A DNA stretch of 64,000 nt from Plantactinospora soyae (GCF_014874095.1 NZ_JADBEB010000001.1:1860001-1924000); one strand, 5' to 3'; positions 50,718 through 60,273 are shown, counted from the stretch's first letter. Notes: a model not told the origin generated them from the letters alone. Program-made: numbers and translations.

Positions 50718-53681
50718 TCAGTCGCGCAGACCGGTCGTCGTGTTGGGCAGGACCGCGACCCCGCCGCCACCGCCGCCGCCACCGCGACCGTCGTCAGGAT
50801 CGTCGCCATCGCCCGGATCGTCGCCGGGACCCGGAGGGTTACCAGGGTTCGGGTTGGTCGGGAAGAAGGGCGGGTTGGTGTTGTCGGGGTTCTGGTTCTG
50901 GTTCTGCGGCGGGCAGACCCCGTTCACCGGATTCGAGCACGGTGGTGGCGGCGGCGGTTTGACGCCGTTGCCCCGGTCAGGATCGCCGATGCCCTTGGAA
51001 TCCGGTAGCGGCTTCTTGGGATCGCCCTTGAGTGCGTCGCTCATGTACTGCTGCCAGATCTCGCCCGGCAGGCTGGCGCCGCTGACAGGGTTATTGTCAG
51101 ATTTGCGAATCTGAGGTTTCCTCGGATTGTCGCTGCCGACCCAGACCGCCGTGGCCAACTGCGGGGTGTAGCCGACCATCCAGGCGTGCGCGTTGTCCTT
51201 CGTGTTGCCGTACTGCCACGTGCCGGTCTTGCCGGCCGCGGCCCGGCCACCCTCCAGACTTCGACTGTTCGCGCCCGGGATCTTCTTCAGCACCGAGGTG
51301 ACCTCGTCGGCGACCTCCGGCTTGATCCGCTGCGAAGACTTGAGCTGCTCGCTGCCGGCGCTGATCTTCTTCCACGCGCCGGTCTGCTTGTCCTGCTGCT
51401 CGATCGTCAGGATGAAGTGCGGCTTGTTGTACTTGCCCCGGTTGGCGAGGGTCGCCAGCCCGGTCGCGTGGTCGAGAACGGTGATCGGGTACTGCCCGTA
51501 CGCGGCGACGTGGAAGAACGGCTCGGTGTCCTTGTCATCGATCTGCGTCTTGGCCAGGTTGATCGGCTTCGACGCACCCTTGGGAGGAGTGGTCCACATC
51601 GTGGTGATGCCGGCCTGCTTCGCCATGTTGACGATCTTGCCCGGGCCGATCTCCTCGCTGATGTGGTAGAAGGGCACGTTGTAGGACCTCACCGTCGATT
51701 GTTCGAGGGTGCAGTACTTGTGGCAGGTGGTCTTCTCCGCGCCGGCGTTGCCGATCTCGTCCTTGATGCCCTCGGCCTTGAACGGCTCGGAATTCCAGTG
51801 CGACTCGAGTGAGATGCCCGCGTCGATCGCGGCGGCCAGGGTGTAGACCTTGAACGACGAGCCCGGCGGGTGACCGCCGACCAGTTCGCCACCGAGGGTG
51901 TTCTTTCCGGCGTAGTCGATCCCGGTGCCGTCGTTGCCGCCGTAGTAGGCGAGCACCCGGCCGGTTGCCGGCTCGATCGAGACCAGCGCCGCCTGGAGGT
52001 TCTTCGGCTGGTCGTTCAGCGGGGATTCCTTCTTCTCCTGCTGAGCCGCCAACTCCGCCGCATTCTGCATCTTCATGTTGATGCTGGTCTTGATCTTGTA
52101 GCCATCCATGGCCAGCGTCGCCTGACAGGTCGGCTTCGTGCTGCCCGCCGGCACCGGGCCGTCGTGGCAGATCCCCTTCTCCGCCATCTCGGCCCGGACG
52201 TAGTTGACGACGTTGCCCTTGGGCGTCTTCACACCGCTGGACGCGCTGGCGTCTGTCCTATCCTTCACCGCCGGGTACTCGGTCGGTCGCTCGGCCTCGG
52301 TGATCCACTTCTCCTCGAGCATGCCGTTGATCACGTAGGTCCAGCGATCCTTGGCAAGCTCCGGGTTGTCCTCGGGATCGAAGCCCTTAACCCCGGTCTG
52401 GGGATCGTTGACCGGCTGCTTGATCACCCCGGCCAGCACCGCGGACTCGGCCACGGTCAGTTTGTCCGCGCCCTTGCCGAAGTACGTCCGCGCCGCCATC
52501 TCGATGCCGTACGCGCCCCGGCCGAAGTAGATGGTGTTCAGGTAGTGCTGCATGATCTCGGCTTTGGTGAACTCGTCGTTCAGCTTCGAGGCGAGGATCG
52601 CTTCCTTGACCTTGCGCTGGTAGCTGTCGTCGTTCAGGTTCTCGTAGGCGTTCCGGGCGTACTGCTGGGTGATCGTGGACGCACCCTGCTTCGTGCCGCC
52701 GGTGAAGTTGTTCCAGGCGGCACGGGCGATGCCGAGGTAGTCGACGCCCTTGTGCTTGTAGAACTTCCGGTCCTCGGCGGCGGCCACCGCCTTCTGCACG
52801 TAGTCCGGGATCTTGTCGAGCGACACGATCACCCGGGCCTCTTCGCCCAGCTTCACGATCTGGGACCGGTTGTCGTCCGCGAAGATGGTGGTCCCGACCG
52901 GCAGCGGAATCTCGTCCGGCAGCACCACGTTGGTGGAGTAGTAGGTCACTCCGACCACGCCGCCGCCGGTCAGCATGATCAGCACGGCGAAGGCGGCGAT
53001 GACCAGGTTCATCCGCTTGCGCTTCTTGGCCCGCTTCAGCGCCGCAGCGTCCGGCTCACCACCCCTGCGGCCACGACGGCCACCGGAACCCCCCGCGCCG
53101 CCGGGCCCGTCCGGATCGTCGGGTCCACCGGGACCCGCCGGAGAGACCGGAACGACCGCCCGGCCGACCCGGGCCCGACCGGCGGTGCCGTTCGCCCCCG
53201 CACCACTCACGGACGCGGCTCCGACACTCGCCCGTCCCGCGGACGCTCGGCCGGCCGCGGGGGCGTCGCCGTATCCGCCACCCGAGCCGGGTGCGCCGGG
53301 GACCGCCGCGCTGCCGACTCCGGCCCGGCCGACCCGGGCCCGACCCGGCGAGGCCGAACCGACGGACGCCGAACCGACGGACGCCGAACCGGAGGCCGGT
53401 GAGACCGGTGCGGCCCAGCCGCCGCCGGCCGGAGGCCGACCCGGTGGCGCGGCCCGGCCGGACGGGGCCCGCCCGCTGACGCTCGCCCGGGCCGACGCAC
53501 CGTCGGCCCGGCCGTTCGCGGGCCAGCCGCCGCGATCGCCCTCCGCCGAGCGCCGATCGGCGTCGGCCTGGTCGTCGCGGGACGTGCGGCGGTATGGATC
53601 GTCCGCTGGTCCGTGGTCGCCGTTCGCGCCCGGGAACTGCGCCCGACCGCGCGCGGAACTAGGATCGCCGTACGAGTTCAT
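50718..53681 (-). CDS. ponA: Bifunctional class A penicillin-binding protein
   Basis: A 987-residue peptidoglycan synthase. Residues 1-220 are a disordered cytoplasmic region with S-A-S-V-G-type repeats, and 224-248 a membrane helix. The GT51 glycosyltransferase has AAEDRKFYKHKGVDYLGIAR (E303) and TKQGASTITQQYARNAY. The transpeptidase has the nucleophile motif PGSSFKVY (608-611), SYN (666-668) and KTGT (818-821). The C-terminus (about 880-987) is Pro/Asn/Gly-rich. It polymerises and cross-links peptidoglycan. Gene order next to DUF5318 and GT87 matches ponA1 of mycobacteria. Confidence 0.95.
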   Translation of the reverse strand: MNSYGDPSSARGRAQFPGANGDHGPADDPYRRTSRDDQADADRRSAEGDRGGWPANGRADGASARASVSGRAPSGRAAPPGRPPAGGGWAAPVSPASGSASVGSASVGSASPGRARVGRAGVGSAAVPGAPGSGGGYGDAPAAGRASAGRASVGAASVSGAGANGTAGRARVGRAVVPVSPAGPGGPDDPDGPGGAGGSGGRRGRRGGEPDAAALKRAKKRKRMNLVIAAFAVLIMLTGGGVVGVTYYSTNVVLPDEIPLPVGTTIFADDNRSQIVKLGEEARVIVSLDKIPDYVQKAVAAAEDRKFYKHKGVDYLGIARAAWNNFTGGTKQGASTITQQYARNAYENLNDDSYQRKVKEAILASKLNDEFTKAEIMQHYLNTIYFGRGAYGIEMAARTYFGKGADKLTVAESAVLAGVIKQPVNDPQTGVKGFDPEDNPELAKDRWTYVINGMLEEKWITEAERPTEYPAVKDRTDASASSGVKTPKGNVVNYVRAEMAEKGICHDGPVPAGSTKPTCQATLAMDGYKIKTSINMKMQNAAELAAQQEKKESPLNDQPKNLQAALVSIEPATGRVLAYYGGNDGTGIDYAGKNTLGGELVGGHPPGSSFKVYTLAAAIDAGISLESHWNSEPFKAEGIKDEIGNAGAEKTTCHKYCTLEQSTVRSYNVPFYHISEEIGPGKIVNMAKQAGITTMWTTPPKGASKPINLAKTQIDDKDTEPFFHVAAYGQYPITVLDHATGLATLANRGKYNKPHFILTIEQQDKQTGAWKKISAGSEQLKSSQRIKPEVADEVTSVLKKIPGANSRSLEGGRAAAGKTGTWQYGNTKDNAHAWMVGYTPQLATAVWVGSDNPRKPQIRKSDNNPVSGASLPGEIWQQYMSDALKGDPKKPLPDSKGIGDPDRGNGVKPPPPPPCSNPVNGVCPPQNQNQNPDNTNPPFFPTNPNPGNPPGPGDDPGDGDDPDDGRGGGGGGGGVAVLPNTTTGLRD

Positions 53682-53801
53682 TCGTCACACCCTGCCGGTC
53701 GCGGTGATGGGCGTTCGCGCCACCACCGGGTTGCCGTGAGCTGGAACACGCCGCATCCAGAGTCGGACGCGCCGAGCTACAGATGCCGCAACATGGGAAA
53801 T

Positions 53802-53819
53802 AACCGGACTTATCCGGTT
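53802..53819 (-). terminator. Short hairpin between the DUF5318 and ponA genes
   Basis: AACCGGA-CTTA-TCCGGTT; read on the minus strand it is followed by TATTT, so it may attenuate transcription between the DUF5318 gene and ponA. Short stem (7 bp). Confidence 0.4.
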
Positions 53820-53881
53820 TGCTGAGTGATACTCGCCCCGCCAATGTCGGAAGATCCCCGAATCGGGAAGACGAGTCACGA

Positions 53882-54361
53882 TCACCGCCGCGCCTCGCGC
53901 CTTCGTCTGACCGCGGTGCCGTTCGCGGTCGCCGTCGCGGCCACCGCCGCTCCGCCGGACGACACGCCCGCACCATTGGCGGCATCGTCGCCGGACACGC
54001 CATCCCGGCCGAGCAGGTACTGCTCGACGAGATGGTTCCAGTCGCAAGCGCGGCACACCTCCACCACGTACACCTGGAACTCACGCAGGGTCATCGCCAG
54101 CACCGACAACTCCGCCTGGGTGCGGGCCTGTCCGGCCGACTGCTTGAGTTCATCGCCGTAAATGTAGTGGACGTGGGTCAGATTTTCCCGCCGGCAGACC
54201 GGACAGAGTGCCTCGGTCGGCTCGCCGTGGAAGCGGGCGGCGTTCTTCAGGTAGGGCGAGGCGTCGCAGACCTCATAGGTGCCGACCCGACCCGAATGCA
54301 CCTCACGCAGCACCGCTCGCTTCTGAAGCGAGTAGTCGACGACCTGGCGCTGCGAACGCAT
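53882..54361 (-). CDS. DUF5318 protein with zinc-binding cysteines
   Basis: A 159-residue actinobacterial protein of unknown function. Two CxxC pairs, ALCPVCRREN and VEVCRACDWN, probably bind one zinc. The region between (HVHYIYGDELKQSAGQARTQ) is the family hallmark, and the N-terminus is SQRQVVDYSLQKRAVLREVH. The C-terminal 35 residues are low complexity. It is the homologue of Rv0049 and precedes ponA on the same strand. The ATG at 54361 is chosen over a TTG two codons earlier. Confidence 0.88.
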   Translation of the reverse strand: MRSQRQVVDYSLQKRAVLREVHSGRVGTYEVCDASPYLKNAARFHGEPTEALCPVCRRENLTHVHYIYGDELKQSAGQARTQAELSVLAMTLREFQVYVVEVCRACDWNHLVEQYLLGRDGVSGDDAANGAGVSSGGAAVAATATANGTAVRRRREARR

Positions 54362-54469
54362 GCGCAAGAGAGTACGCGGTCCGGCCGGACGAGGCGACCA
54401 CCGTCACTGAGCGTAGTGGAATCTGTGCTCAGCGGGGGTTTGCCACGCCGAGCCGGAGGGTCTACGGTG

Positions 54470-54492
54470 CGATGTATCGGCCCGATACATCG
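54470..54492. promoter_or_regulatory. Probable PadR operator
   Basis: A perfect palindrome: CGATGTATCGG (54470-54480), one central C, and CCGATACATCG (54482-54492). It contains ATGT-N11-ACAT, close to the ATGT/ACAT half-sites known for PadR regulators. It lies 66 bases before the padR start and 108 bases before the divergent DUF5318 start, so it may control both directions. Confidence 0.75.
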
Positions 54493-54558
54493 AGTCGGTC
54501 ACGGGCTCCTGACAGGGAGGCCACGCCGGTCCTGACGGAGACGCGGAGAGGGGTGCTC

Positions 54559-55209
54559 ATGTTCGAGCTCGCCATCCTCGGCCTTCTTCAGGAGTCCCCG
54601 ATGCACGGCTACGAGCTCCGCAAGGAACTCACGGCCAAGCTCGGGGCGATCCGGGCGGCGATCAGTTACGGCTCGCTCTATCCGACCCTGCGTCGGCTAC
54701 AGGCGGCCGGCTGGATCACCGAGGCGGCCGAGACCCCGGCCACCGCCGAGGAGATCCCGGCCCTGACCAGCCGTCGCGGCCGAGTCGTCTACAAAATCAC
54801 CGCCGAGGGCAAGGAACGATTCGCCGAGCTGATCGCCCAGACCGGTCCGGAGACCTACGAGGACGCCGGGTTCGGTGTCCACTTCGCGTTCTTCTCCCGT
54901 ACCGACCGGGCCACCCGGCTCCGGATCCTGGAGGGCCGCCGGCGCAAGGTCGAGGAGCGTCGCGAGGGTCTGCGCGACGTGTTGAGCCGGGCAGCCGTTC
55001 GCCTCGACGCCTACACGCTCGAACTTCAACGCCATGGCCTGGACGCCTGCGAGCGCGAAGTCCGCTGGCTGGAGGAGCTCATCGCCAACGAGCGCTCCGG
55101 CCGGACCCCGGCGGGGTCCACCCCGGGCACCGTCCCGGACACCCCGGGCACCGCCCAGGGGCAGTCAGAAGAACACATTCCGCCTCCGCCTGGGCAAGTC
55201 CAGGAATGA
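54559..55209 (+). CDS. PadR family transcriptional regulator
   Basis: A 216-residue repressor-type regulator. N-terminal winged helix: [40 protein letters not shown] and [18 protein letters not shown]. The C-terminal Vir-type dimerisation helix spans [20 protein letters not shown] to [13 protein letters not shown]. The tail is Pro-rich. ATG 54559 follows GGAGAGG; GTG 54553 is close. It corresponds to Rv0047c beside ino1 in mycobacteria, is divergent from the DUF5318 gene, and has a matching palindrome in its upstream region. Confidence 0.92.
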   Translation: MFELAILGLLQESPMHGYELRKELTAKLGAIRAAISYGSLYPTLRRLQAAGWITEAAETPATAEEIPALTSRRGRVVYKITAEGKERFAELIAQTGPETYEDAGFGVHFAFFSRTDRATRLRILEGRRRKVEERREGLRDVLSRAAVRLDAYTLELQRHGLDACEREVRWLEELIANERSGRTPAGSTPGTVPDTPGTAQGQSEEHIPPPPGQVQE

Positions 55210-55249
55210 GACCGGAGCGGCCGTGATGAACACAAAGGAGGCAAACGCG

Positions 55250-56329
55250 ATGGGCTCCGTCCGCGTCGCCATCGTCGGTGTGGGTAACTGCGCCTCGTCC
55301 CTGATCCAGGGCGTCGAGTACTACCGCAATGCCGACCCCAACGACCGCGTCCCGGGTCTCATGCACGTCACCTTCGGCGATTACCACGTCTCCGACGTGG
55401 AGTTCGTCGCGGCGTTCGACGTCGACGCCAAAAAGGTGGGCATGGACCTCGCAGAGGCGATCGTCGCCAGCGAGAACAACACCATCAAGCTGTGCGACGT
55501 GGCGCCGACCGGCGTACTCGTGCAGCGCGGTCCGACCATGGACGGGTTGGGTCAGTACTACCGGGAGATCGTCGAGGAATCCGACCGCCAGCCGGCCGAC
55601 GTCGTCGCGGCGCTGCGCGAGGCTCGGGTCGACGTGGTCGTCTGCTACCTCCCGGTCGGTTCCGAGCAGGCCGCCAAGTTCTACGCCACCGCGGCGATCG
55701 AGGCCGGTTGCGGCTTTGTGAACGCGCTGCCGGTCTTCATCGCCTCCGACCCGGAGTGGGCGCAGAAGTTCACCGACGCGGGGCTGCCGATCGTCGGCGA
55801 CGACATCAAGAGCCAGGTCGGCGCGACCATCGTGCACCGGGCGCTGGCCAAGCTCTTCGAGGACCGCGGTGTCGAGCTGCTGCGCACGTACCAGCTCAAC
55901 TTCGGCGGCAACATGGACTTCATGAACATGTTGGAGCGCACCCGACTGGTCTCGAAGAAGATCTCGAAGACCCAGTCGGTCACCTCCCAGATCCCGCACG
56001 AGATGACCAAGGGCGACGTGCACATCGGGCCGTCGGACCACGTGCCGTGGTTGGACGACCGCAAGTGGGCGTACATCCGGCTGGAGGGTCGCTCGTTCGG
56101 CGACACCCCGCTCAACGCCGAGCTGAAGCTCGAGGTCTGGGACTCGCCCAACTCGGCCGGCGTCATCATCGACGCGCTCCGGGCCGCGAAGATCGCCCTC
56201 GACCGGGGCATCGGTGGCCCGATCCTCTCCGCGTCGAGTTACTTCATGAAGTCTCCGCCCCAGCAGTACGCCGACCACGACGCCCACCAGGCCGTCGAGG
56301 ACTTCATCGCCGGCACGATCGAGCGCTGA
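55250..56329 (+). CDS. ino1: Inositol-3-phosphate synthase
   Basis: A 359-residue actinobacterial-type L-myo-inositol-1-phosphate synthase, converting glucose 6-phosphate to inositol phosphate for phosphatidylinositol and mycothiol. NAD-binding motif [18 protein letters not shown] (residues 4-21), [42 protein letters not shown] and the lysine-rich active site region are present. ATG 55250 follows AAGGAGG by 8 bases. It lies 40 bases after padR, and the two are probably cotranscribed. Confidence 0.96.
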   Translation: MGSVRVAIVGVGNCASSLIQGVEYYRNADPNDRVPGLMHVTFGDYHVSDVEFVAAFDVDAKKVGMDLAEAIVASENNTIKLCDVAPTGVLVQRGPTMDGLGQYYREIVEESDRQPADVVAALREARVDVVVCYLPVGSEQAAKFYATAAIEAGCGFVNALPVFIASDPEWAQKFTDAGLPIVGDDIKSQVGATIVHRALAKLFEDRGVELLRTYQLNFGGNMDFMNMLERTRLVSKKISKTQSVTSQIPHEMTKGDVHIGPSDHVPWLDDRKWAYIRLEGRSFGDTPLNAELKLEVWDSPNSAGVIIDALRAAKIALDRGIGGPILSASSYFMKSPPQQYADHDAHQAVEDFIAGTIER

Positions 56330-56344
56330 GTGTGACGTACGACA

Positions 56345-56382
56345 GGAGCGGGGTCGGACCGAACATGGTCCGGCCCCGCTCC
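56345..56382 (+). terminator. Terminator of ino1
   Basis: A 16-bp stem (56345-56360 with 56367-56382, one G-T pair) and a 6-base loop, followed by TTATTCTCTC. It lies 15 bases after the ino1 stop. Confidence 0.92.
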
Positions 56383-56467
56383 TTATTCTCTCCTGTTGCC
56401 GTACCCGGCTCCTGAGGACGTACGGGTCGACACGGGTACCGCGGTCCACGGATCGAGCGGTCGAGGA

Positions 56468-56944
56468 TCAGGCCCAGGCGCGCTGGAACGCGACTCCGGC
56501 CTCCAGTTCGAGCAGGTGGCGCTTGCGCGGCAGGCCGCCACCGAACCCGACCAGCTTGCCGCCGGCCCCGATGATCCGGTGGCAGGGCACGATCACCGGG
56601 ATGGAATTCCGGTTGCAGGCCACCCCGACCGCGCGGGCCGCCCCGGGGTCGCCGACCGTCGCCGCCACCTCGCCGTAGGTTCGGGTCTCGCCGTACGGGA
56701 TCTTCGACATCTCGGCCCAGACGGCGCGCTCGAACTCCGACCCCCGGCGTACGTGCAGCGGCACCGTGAACTGGGTCAGTTCCCCGGCGAAGTACGCCCG
56801 CAGCTCGGCCACGGCCGGCGCCAGCCCCGGGTCGGGTGCCTCGGCAACCCCCTCGACCGGCCCGAAGCGCACGCCGCAGATGCCGACGTCGTCGATTCCG
56901 ACGGACAGCTCACCGATCGGGGTGTCGAGCACGGTCCAGCGCAT
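56468..56944 (-). CDS. ogt: Methylated-DNA-protein-cysteine methyltransferase
   Basis: A 158-residue O6-alkylguanine-DNA alkyltransferase. The acceptor cysteine lies in IPVIVPCHRIIGAGGK, preceded by GETRTYGEVAATVGDPGAAR and VGVACNRNS, and followed by the LVGFGGGLPRKRHLLELE helix. It repairs alkylated guanine by irreversible transfer to Cys. ATG 56944 (MRWTVLDTPIGEL) is the natural family start. It is divergent from the ArsR gene with 103 bp between. Confidence 0.93.
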   Translation of the reverse strand: MRWTVLDTPIGELSVGIDDVGICGVRFGPVEGVAEAPDPGLAPAVAELRAYFAGELTQFTVPLHVRRGSEFERAVWAEMSKIPYGETRTYGEVAATVGDPGAARAVGVACNRNSIPVIVPCHRIIGAGGKLVGFGGGLPRKRHLLELEAGVAFQRAWA

Positions 56945-57047
56945 CCGCCCATTGTTCACCCGGCCGCTGCGGTCGGTCCCGGACGAACCGACTGGCAAAG
57001 GATTGCCGGCACCTGCTAACTTCTGTTGGCATGTGCAGGGTTTCGTT

Positions 57048-57401
57048 ATGAGCAGGCCCGGCCCGACCGGCGACGAGCTGGTCCGGGTGCTGGCCACGCT
57101 GGCCAACCCACACCGGTTCCGGGTCGTCGCGGCACTGGTCCGGGAACGCAACTACGTCAGCCGGCTCGCCCGCCAGTTGGGGATCAGCCGGGCACTGCTC
57201 CAGGTCCATCTACGGAAGCTGGAGGCGGCCGGCCTGGTGTCGGCGCAACTAGAGGTGTCAGAGGACGGGAAGGCAATGAAGTTCTACGAGGTCAACCAGT
57301 TCGACTTCCGGCTGACGCCGGACGCCGTCGAGGCGGCGGCGCAGACGCTGAGCCTCCCGGACCCGGGCGACCAGGACGTCGAGAAGGGATCACGGTCATG
57401 A
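57048..57401 (+). CDS. ArsR-family winged-helix regulator
   Basis: A 117-residue regulator: TLANPHRFRVVAALVRERNY and VSRLARQLGISRALLQVHLR form the winged helix-turn-helix, followed by KLEAAGLVSAQLEVSEDGKA and the wing. No metal-binding cysteine motif (such as CxCC) is present, so it is not an arsenite sensor. Its stop overlaps the next gene in an ATGA, so the products are coupled. It is divergent from the MGMT gene. Confidence 0.87.
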   Translation: MSRPGPTGDELVRVLATLANPHRFRVVAALVRERNYVSRLARQLGISRALLQVHLRKLEAAGLVSAQLEVSEDGKAMKFYEVNQFDFRLTPDAVEAAAQTLSLPDPGDQDVEKGSRS

Positions 57402-57667
57402 GCGAGCACGACTGGACCGAAGTTGTCGGAGCCTTTGGGGTCTTCGTCCTGCTCACCACGGTGGTCACGACGATCATCGTGCAGCTGGCCCGGACCTTGC
57501 GGGCCAGGGCGATCCTCGCCCGCGAGGACAAGTACAAGACGCTCGCCGAGACGGCGGTGCGGACCCAGGAGGGCACCGAGCGCCAACTGGCCGAGCTTGG
57601 CAGCCGCCTCGCGGCGATGGAAACCAGGATGACGTCCCTGGAGCGGGTGCTCAAGGACGTCGAATAG
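57398..57667 (+). CDS. Small membrane protein with coiled coil, coupled to the ArsR gene
   Basis: An 89-residue protein with one hydrophobic helix (FGVFVLLTTVVTTIIVQLA, about 14-32) and a C-terminal coiled coil (YKTLAETAVRTQEGTERQLA, then ELGSRLAAMETRMTSLERVL). It starts inside the ArsR stop codon, which implies that the two work together; a membrane partner that sequesters or signals to the regulator is a plausible inference. No family was recognised. Confidence 0.75.
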   Translation: MSEHDWTEVVGAFGVFVLLTTVVTTIIVQLARTLRARAILAREDKYKTLAETAVRTQEGTERQLAELGSRLAAMETRMTSLERVLKDVE

Positions 57668-57876
57668 CCGACCGCGCGGACCCGGGCGAACCACGGACCG
57701 AGCGACCACGGATCGCGCAGACCCGGGGCAAACCTCCGACCGCACGAACCGCAAACCGGGCAGAACCGGACCCTGGGCCGCCGAGCGCCAACTCGGCGGC
57801 CCAGGAAGAAGCAGCACCACCTCGCCCATGGGCGAGTCCTCGACGCGACGCTCCTCCATCGAAAGGACAGCACTCC

Positions 57877-59388
57877 ATGCTATGGAAAGGCAACTCGACC
57901 TGGCGTCGAGTCACCACCTGGGGTACGGCCATCGCCGGCGCCACCGCGCTGCTCGGGGCCGGCGCCACCGGGCCGAGCGGGGCGGCGCCGCAGCGCACGG
58001 CGCCGACGATCATCTGGAGTTCGTGCGCCGAGGACGCCACGGCGCAGTGCGGCACCCTGTCGGTGCCGGTCGACTGGAACCACCCGACCGGACCGAGATT
58101 CGAACTGGCGCTGGCCCGGCGTACCGCCACCGAACCCGCCGCCCGGGTGGGCACGCTCGTGTTCGGTCCCGGCGGCCCCGGGGACTCCGGGGTGGAGCGG
58201 GTGGTGGAGGGCATCAGCCGATTCAGCGCCGACCTCCGGCGCCGGTTCGACATCGTCAGTTTCGACCCGCGGGGCGTGGGGCAGAGCAGCCCGGTGCGGT
58301 GCTCGACGGACCTGCTCAACCAGCGGCCCGCACCGGTGTTGACCAGCCAGGCCGACTTCGACGCCACGGTGGCGTACAACCGGCGGCTGTGGGCGGACTG
58401 CCGGAAGCAGACCGGACCGGTCTTCGACCACGCCGACACGCCCAGCATGGCCCGGGACCTGGACGCGATCCGGGCCGCGCTCGGCGAGGCGACGCTGACG
58501 TACCACGGCAGTTCGTACGGCACCCTGCTCGGTCAGGAGTACGCCGAGCAGTTCCCGCACCGGGTCCGGGCGATGGTGCTGGAGAGCGTCATGGACCACA
58601 GCCTGGACACCCGGGCCTTCCTGAACACCCAGACCGCCGCCGCCCAGGACTCGTTCGACGCGTTCGTGGCGTGGTGCGACCGTACCGAGAGTTGCGCCCT
58701 GCACGGGCAGGACGTCAGGGCGGTCTGGGCCGACCTGCTCGACCGGGCCGGTCGTGGGGAGGTGCCGGACCCGGAGAACCCGTCGGCGACGCTGAGCCCG
58801 TACGCCCTCAGCGGTTTCCTCGCACCACGGGCGTTCTACGAGCCCGACTACGCGACGTTCGCCCAGACGATCAGCGCGCTGAGCACGCGGACTCCCGGCA
58901 AGGCGGCCCCGGCGAAGGCCGGCGCGACCGAGGAGGCGGCGCCGACCAGCTCGAACTACCTGGCGATCTTCTGCCAGGACTGGAGTCTGCCGGTCCGGGA
59001 CTACCGGGAGTACGCCGCCCGGATCCGCCAGATGGCCCGGATCGGCACCGACCTGCCGTACCCGCAGGCGCTGGCGGTGCTGGAGTCCTGCCTCGGTACG
59101 CCACCGGTCGACAGCCCGCAGCACCGGTTGCGGGTAGGCACCGACCGGCCGCTCCTGCTGATCAACGCGCTGCACGATCCCGCCGCCGGCCACAACTGGG
59201 CCAGCAACGTGGCTCGGCAGCTCGGTGAGGATGGTGTGCTGCTCACCTACGAGGGCGCGGGGCACGGCAGCTACAACGCCGGTCCGTGCATGACCGGAGC
59301 CGTCGACCGGTACCTGATCTCGCTGACCCCGCCGGCCCGGGGCTCCCGTTGCCCGGCCGTCGACCCGGCACCGGCCGACGCCGGGTAG
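57877..59388 (+). CDS. Secreted alpha/beta hydrolase, tripeptidyl-aminopeptidase type
   Basis: A 503-residue exported serine hydrolase. Signal region: MLWKGNSTWRRVTTWGTAIA to GAAPQR. The catalytic triad is visible: the nucleophile in TYHGSSYGTLLGQEYA (Ser about 210), an aspartate in the C-terminal TAP-like domain (INALHDPAAG), and histidine in GAGHGSYNAG. FGPGGPGDSGV forms the oxyanion region and DPRGVGQSSPVRC follows. Such enzymes release tripeptides or dipeptides from peptide N-termini. It is apparently monocistronic. Confidence 0.88.
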   Translation: MLWKGNSTWRRVTTWGTAIAGATALLGAGATGPSGAAPQRTAPTIIWSSCAEDATAQCGTLSVPVDWNHPTGPRFELALARRTATEPAARVGTLVFGPGGPGDSGVERVVEGISRFSADLRRRFDIVSFDPRGVGQSSPVRCSTDLLNQRPAPVLTSQADFDATVAYNRRLWADCRKQTGPVFDHADTPSMARDLDAIRAALGEATLTYHGSSYGTLLGQEYAEQFPHRVRAMVLESVMDHSLDTRAFLNTQTAAAQDSFDAFVAWCDRTESCALHGQDVRAVWADLLDRAGRGEVPDPENPSATLSPYALSGFLAPRAFYEPDYATFAQTISALSTRTPGKAAPAKAGATEEAAPTSSNYLAIFCQDWSLPVRDYREYAARIRQMARIGTDLPYPQALAVLESCLGTPPVDSPQHRLRVGTDRPLLLINALHDPAAGHNWASNVARQLGEDGVLLTYEGAGHGSYNAGPCMTGAVDRYLISLTPPARGSRCPAVDPAPADAG

Positions 59389-59545
59389 TCAACGGACGCC
59401 GAAGCTGGTCGGGGCCTGAGCGCCCCGGCCAGCTTCTGGCGTTTCCGGGCGGCGCATCGACCCGCTCGGCCCGGCGCCGCCCGAACACGATGTTGGCCAG
59501 GACCTTCCGCAGTCCGGCACCACCTCACGTTAGCCAGCTCACATC

Positions 59546-59580
59546 CTGACCGATCGGCCAGCTTCTGACCGATCGGTCAG
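59546..59580. promoter_or_regulatory. Tandem TetR operators
   Basis: Two 16-bp boxes 19 bp apart: CTGACCGATCGGCCAG (59546-59561, one mismatch) and CTGACCGATCGGTCAG (59565-59580, perfect palindrome). They lie 30 bases before the TetR start. The core CTGACCGATCGGTCAG resembles boxes bound by many TetR regulators. Confidence 0.85.
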
Positions 59581-59610
59581 GCATGCTGGGTGGCCGGAGG
59601 TGATGGGGCG

Positions 59611-60147
59611 ATGGCGCGCAGCAAGACCCGGGACGAGATCCTGGCAGCGGCTGCCCGGCAGTTCGCCCGGGTGGGCTTCAAGGGCACGTCCCTGCACGAC
59701 ATCGCGGTCGAGGTGGGCTGTTCCAAGGCCACCCTGCTCTACCACTTCGACAGCAAGGAAGCGATCCTCCTGGCGCTGGTCGCCCCCGCCGCGCGGGACC
59801 TGGTCGACCTCGACGGCCGGATCGCCGGGCTCGACGCCGCCGCCGCCCAGGAAGCCGCGATCGAGGGCTTCGTCGACCTGGTCCTCGCGTACCGCCGGGA
59901 GATCGCGCTGATCTACGACGACCTTCCGCACCTGCTCGAACAGCCGGCGTTCGCGAGCCTGCAACCCGTCACCGCCCGGTTGATCGACACCTTCGCCGGG
60001 CGGTCGACGGACCCGGCGGCCCGGATCGCCGCCGAGGTGATGCTCGGCGGAATCGCCGCGATCGCCATCGACCACACCGAGGACAACGCCGCCGACCTCC
60101 GGCCGGCCCTGGTCCGGGTGGCCCGACGCGCCCTCCTGCCCGACTGA
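59611..60147 (+). CDS. TetR-family transcriptional regulator
   Basis: A 178-residue repressor. The N-terminal helix-turn-helix is [20 protein letters not shown], followed by [20 protein letters not shown] and [10 protein letters not shown]. The C-terminal part is an unconserved ligand-binding domain. Two palindromic boxes lie immediately upstream, suggesting autoregulation. The next gene, an MMPL exporter on the same strand, is probably under its control. ATG 59611 is used, with GGAGG 10 bases before. Confidence 0.92.
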   Translation: MARSKTRDEILAAAARQFARVGFKGTSLHDIAVEVGCSKATLLYHFDSKEAILLALVAPAARDLVDLDGRIAGLDAAAAQEAAIEGFVDLVLAYRREIALIYDDLPHLLEQPAFASLQPVTARLIDTFAGRSTDPAARIAAEVMLGGIAAIAIDHTEDNAADLRPALVRVARRALLPD

Positions 60148-60150
60148 GCA

Positions 60151-60236
60151 GACCCGCACCTGAACAACCCCCGCACCTGCACGACCCGCACCTGAACAAC
60201 CCCCGCACCTGCACGACCCTGCACCCGAACAACCCG
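60151..60236. repeat. 32-bp imperfect tandem repeat
   Basis: Two near-identical 32-bp units (from 60151 and 60183) and a partial third (from 60215), with GCACCTGAACAACCCCC as core. It lies between the TetR and MMPL genes and overlaps neither. Stop codons are absent in one frame but no gene is suggested. Confidence 0.8.
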
Positions 60237-60273
60237 GAAACGAACGCCCCACCCCTCGACCGAAGGAAGCGAC

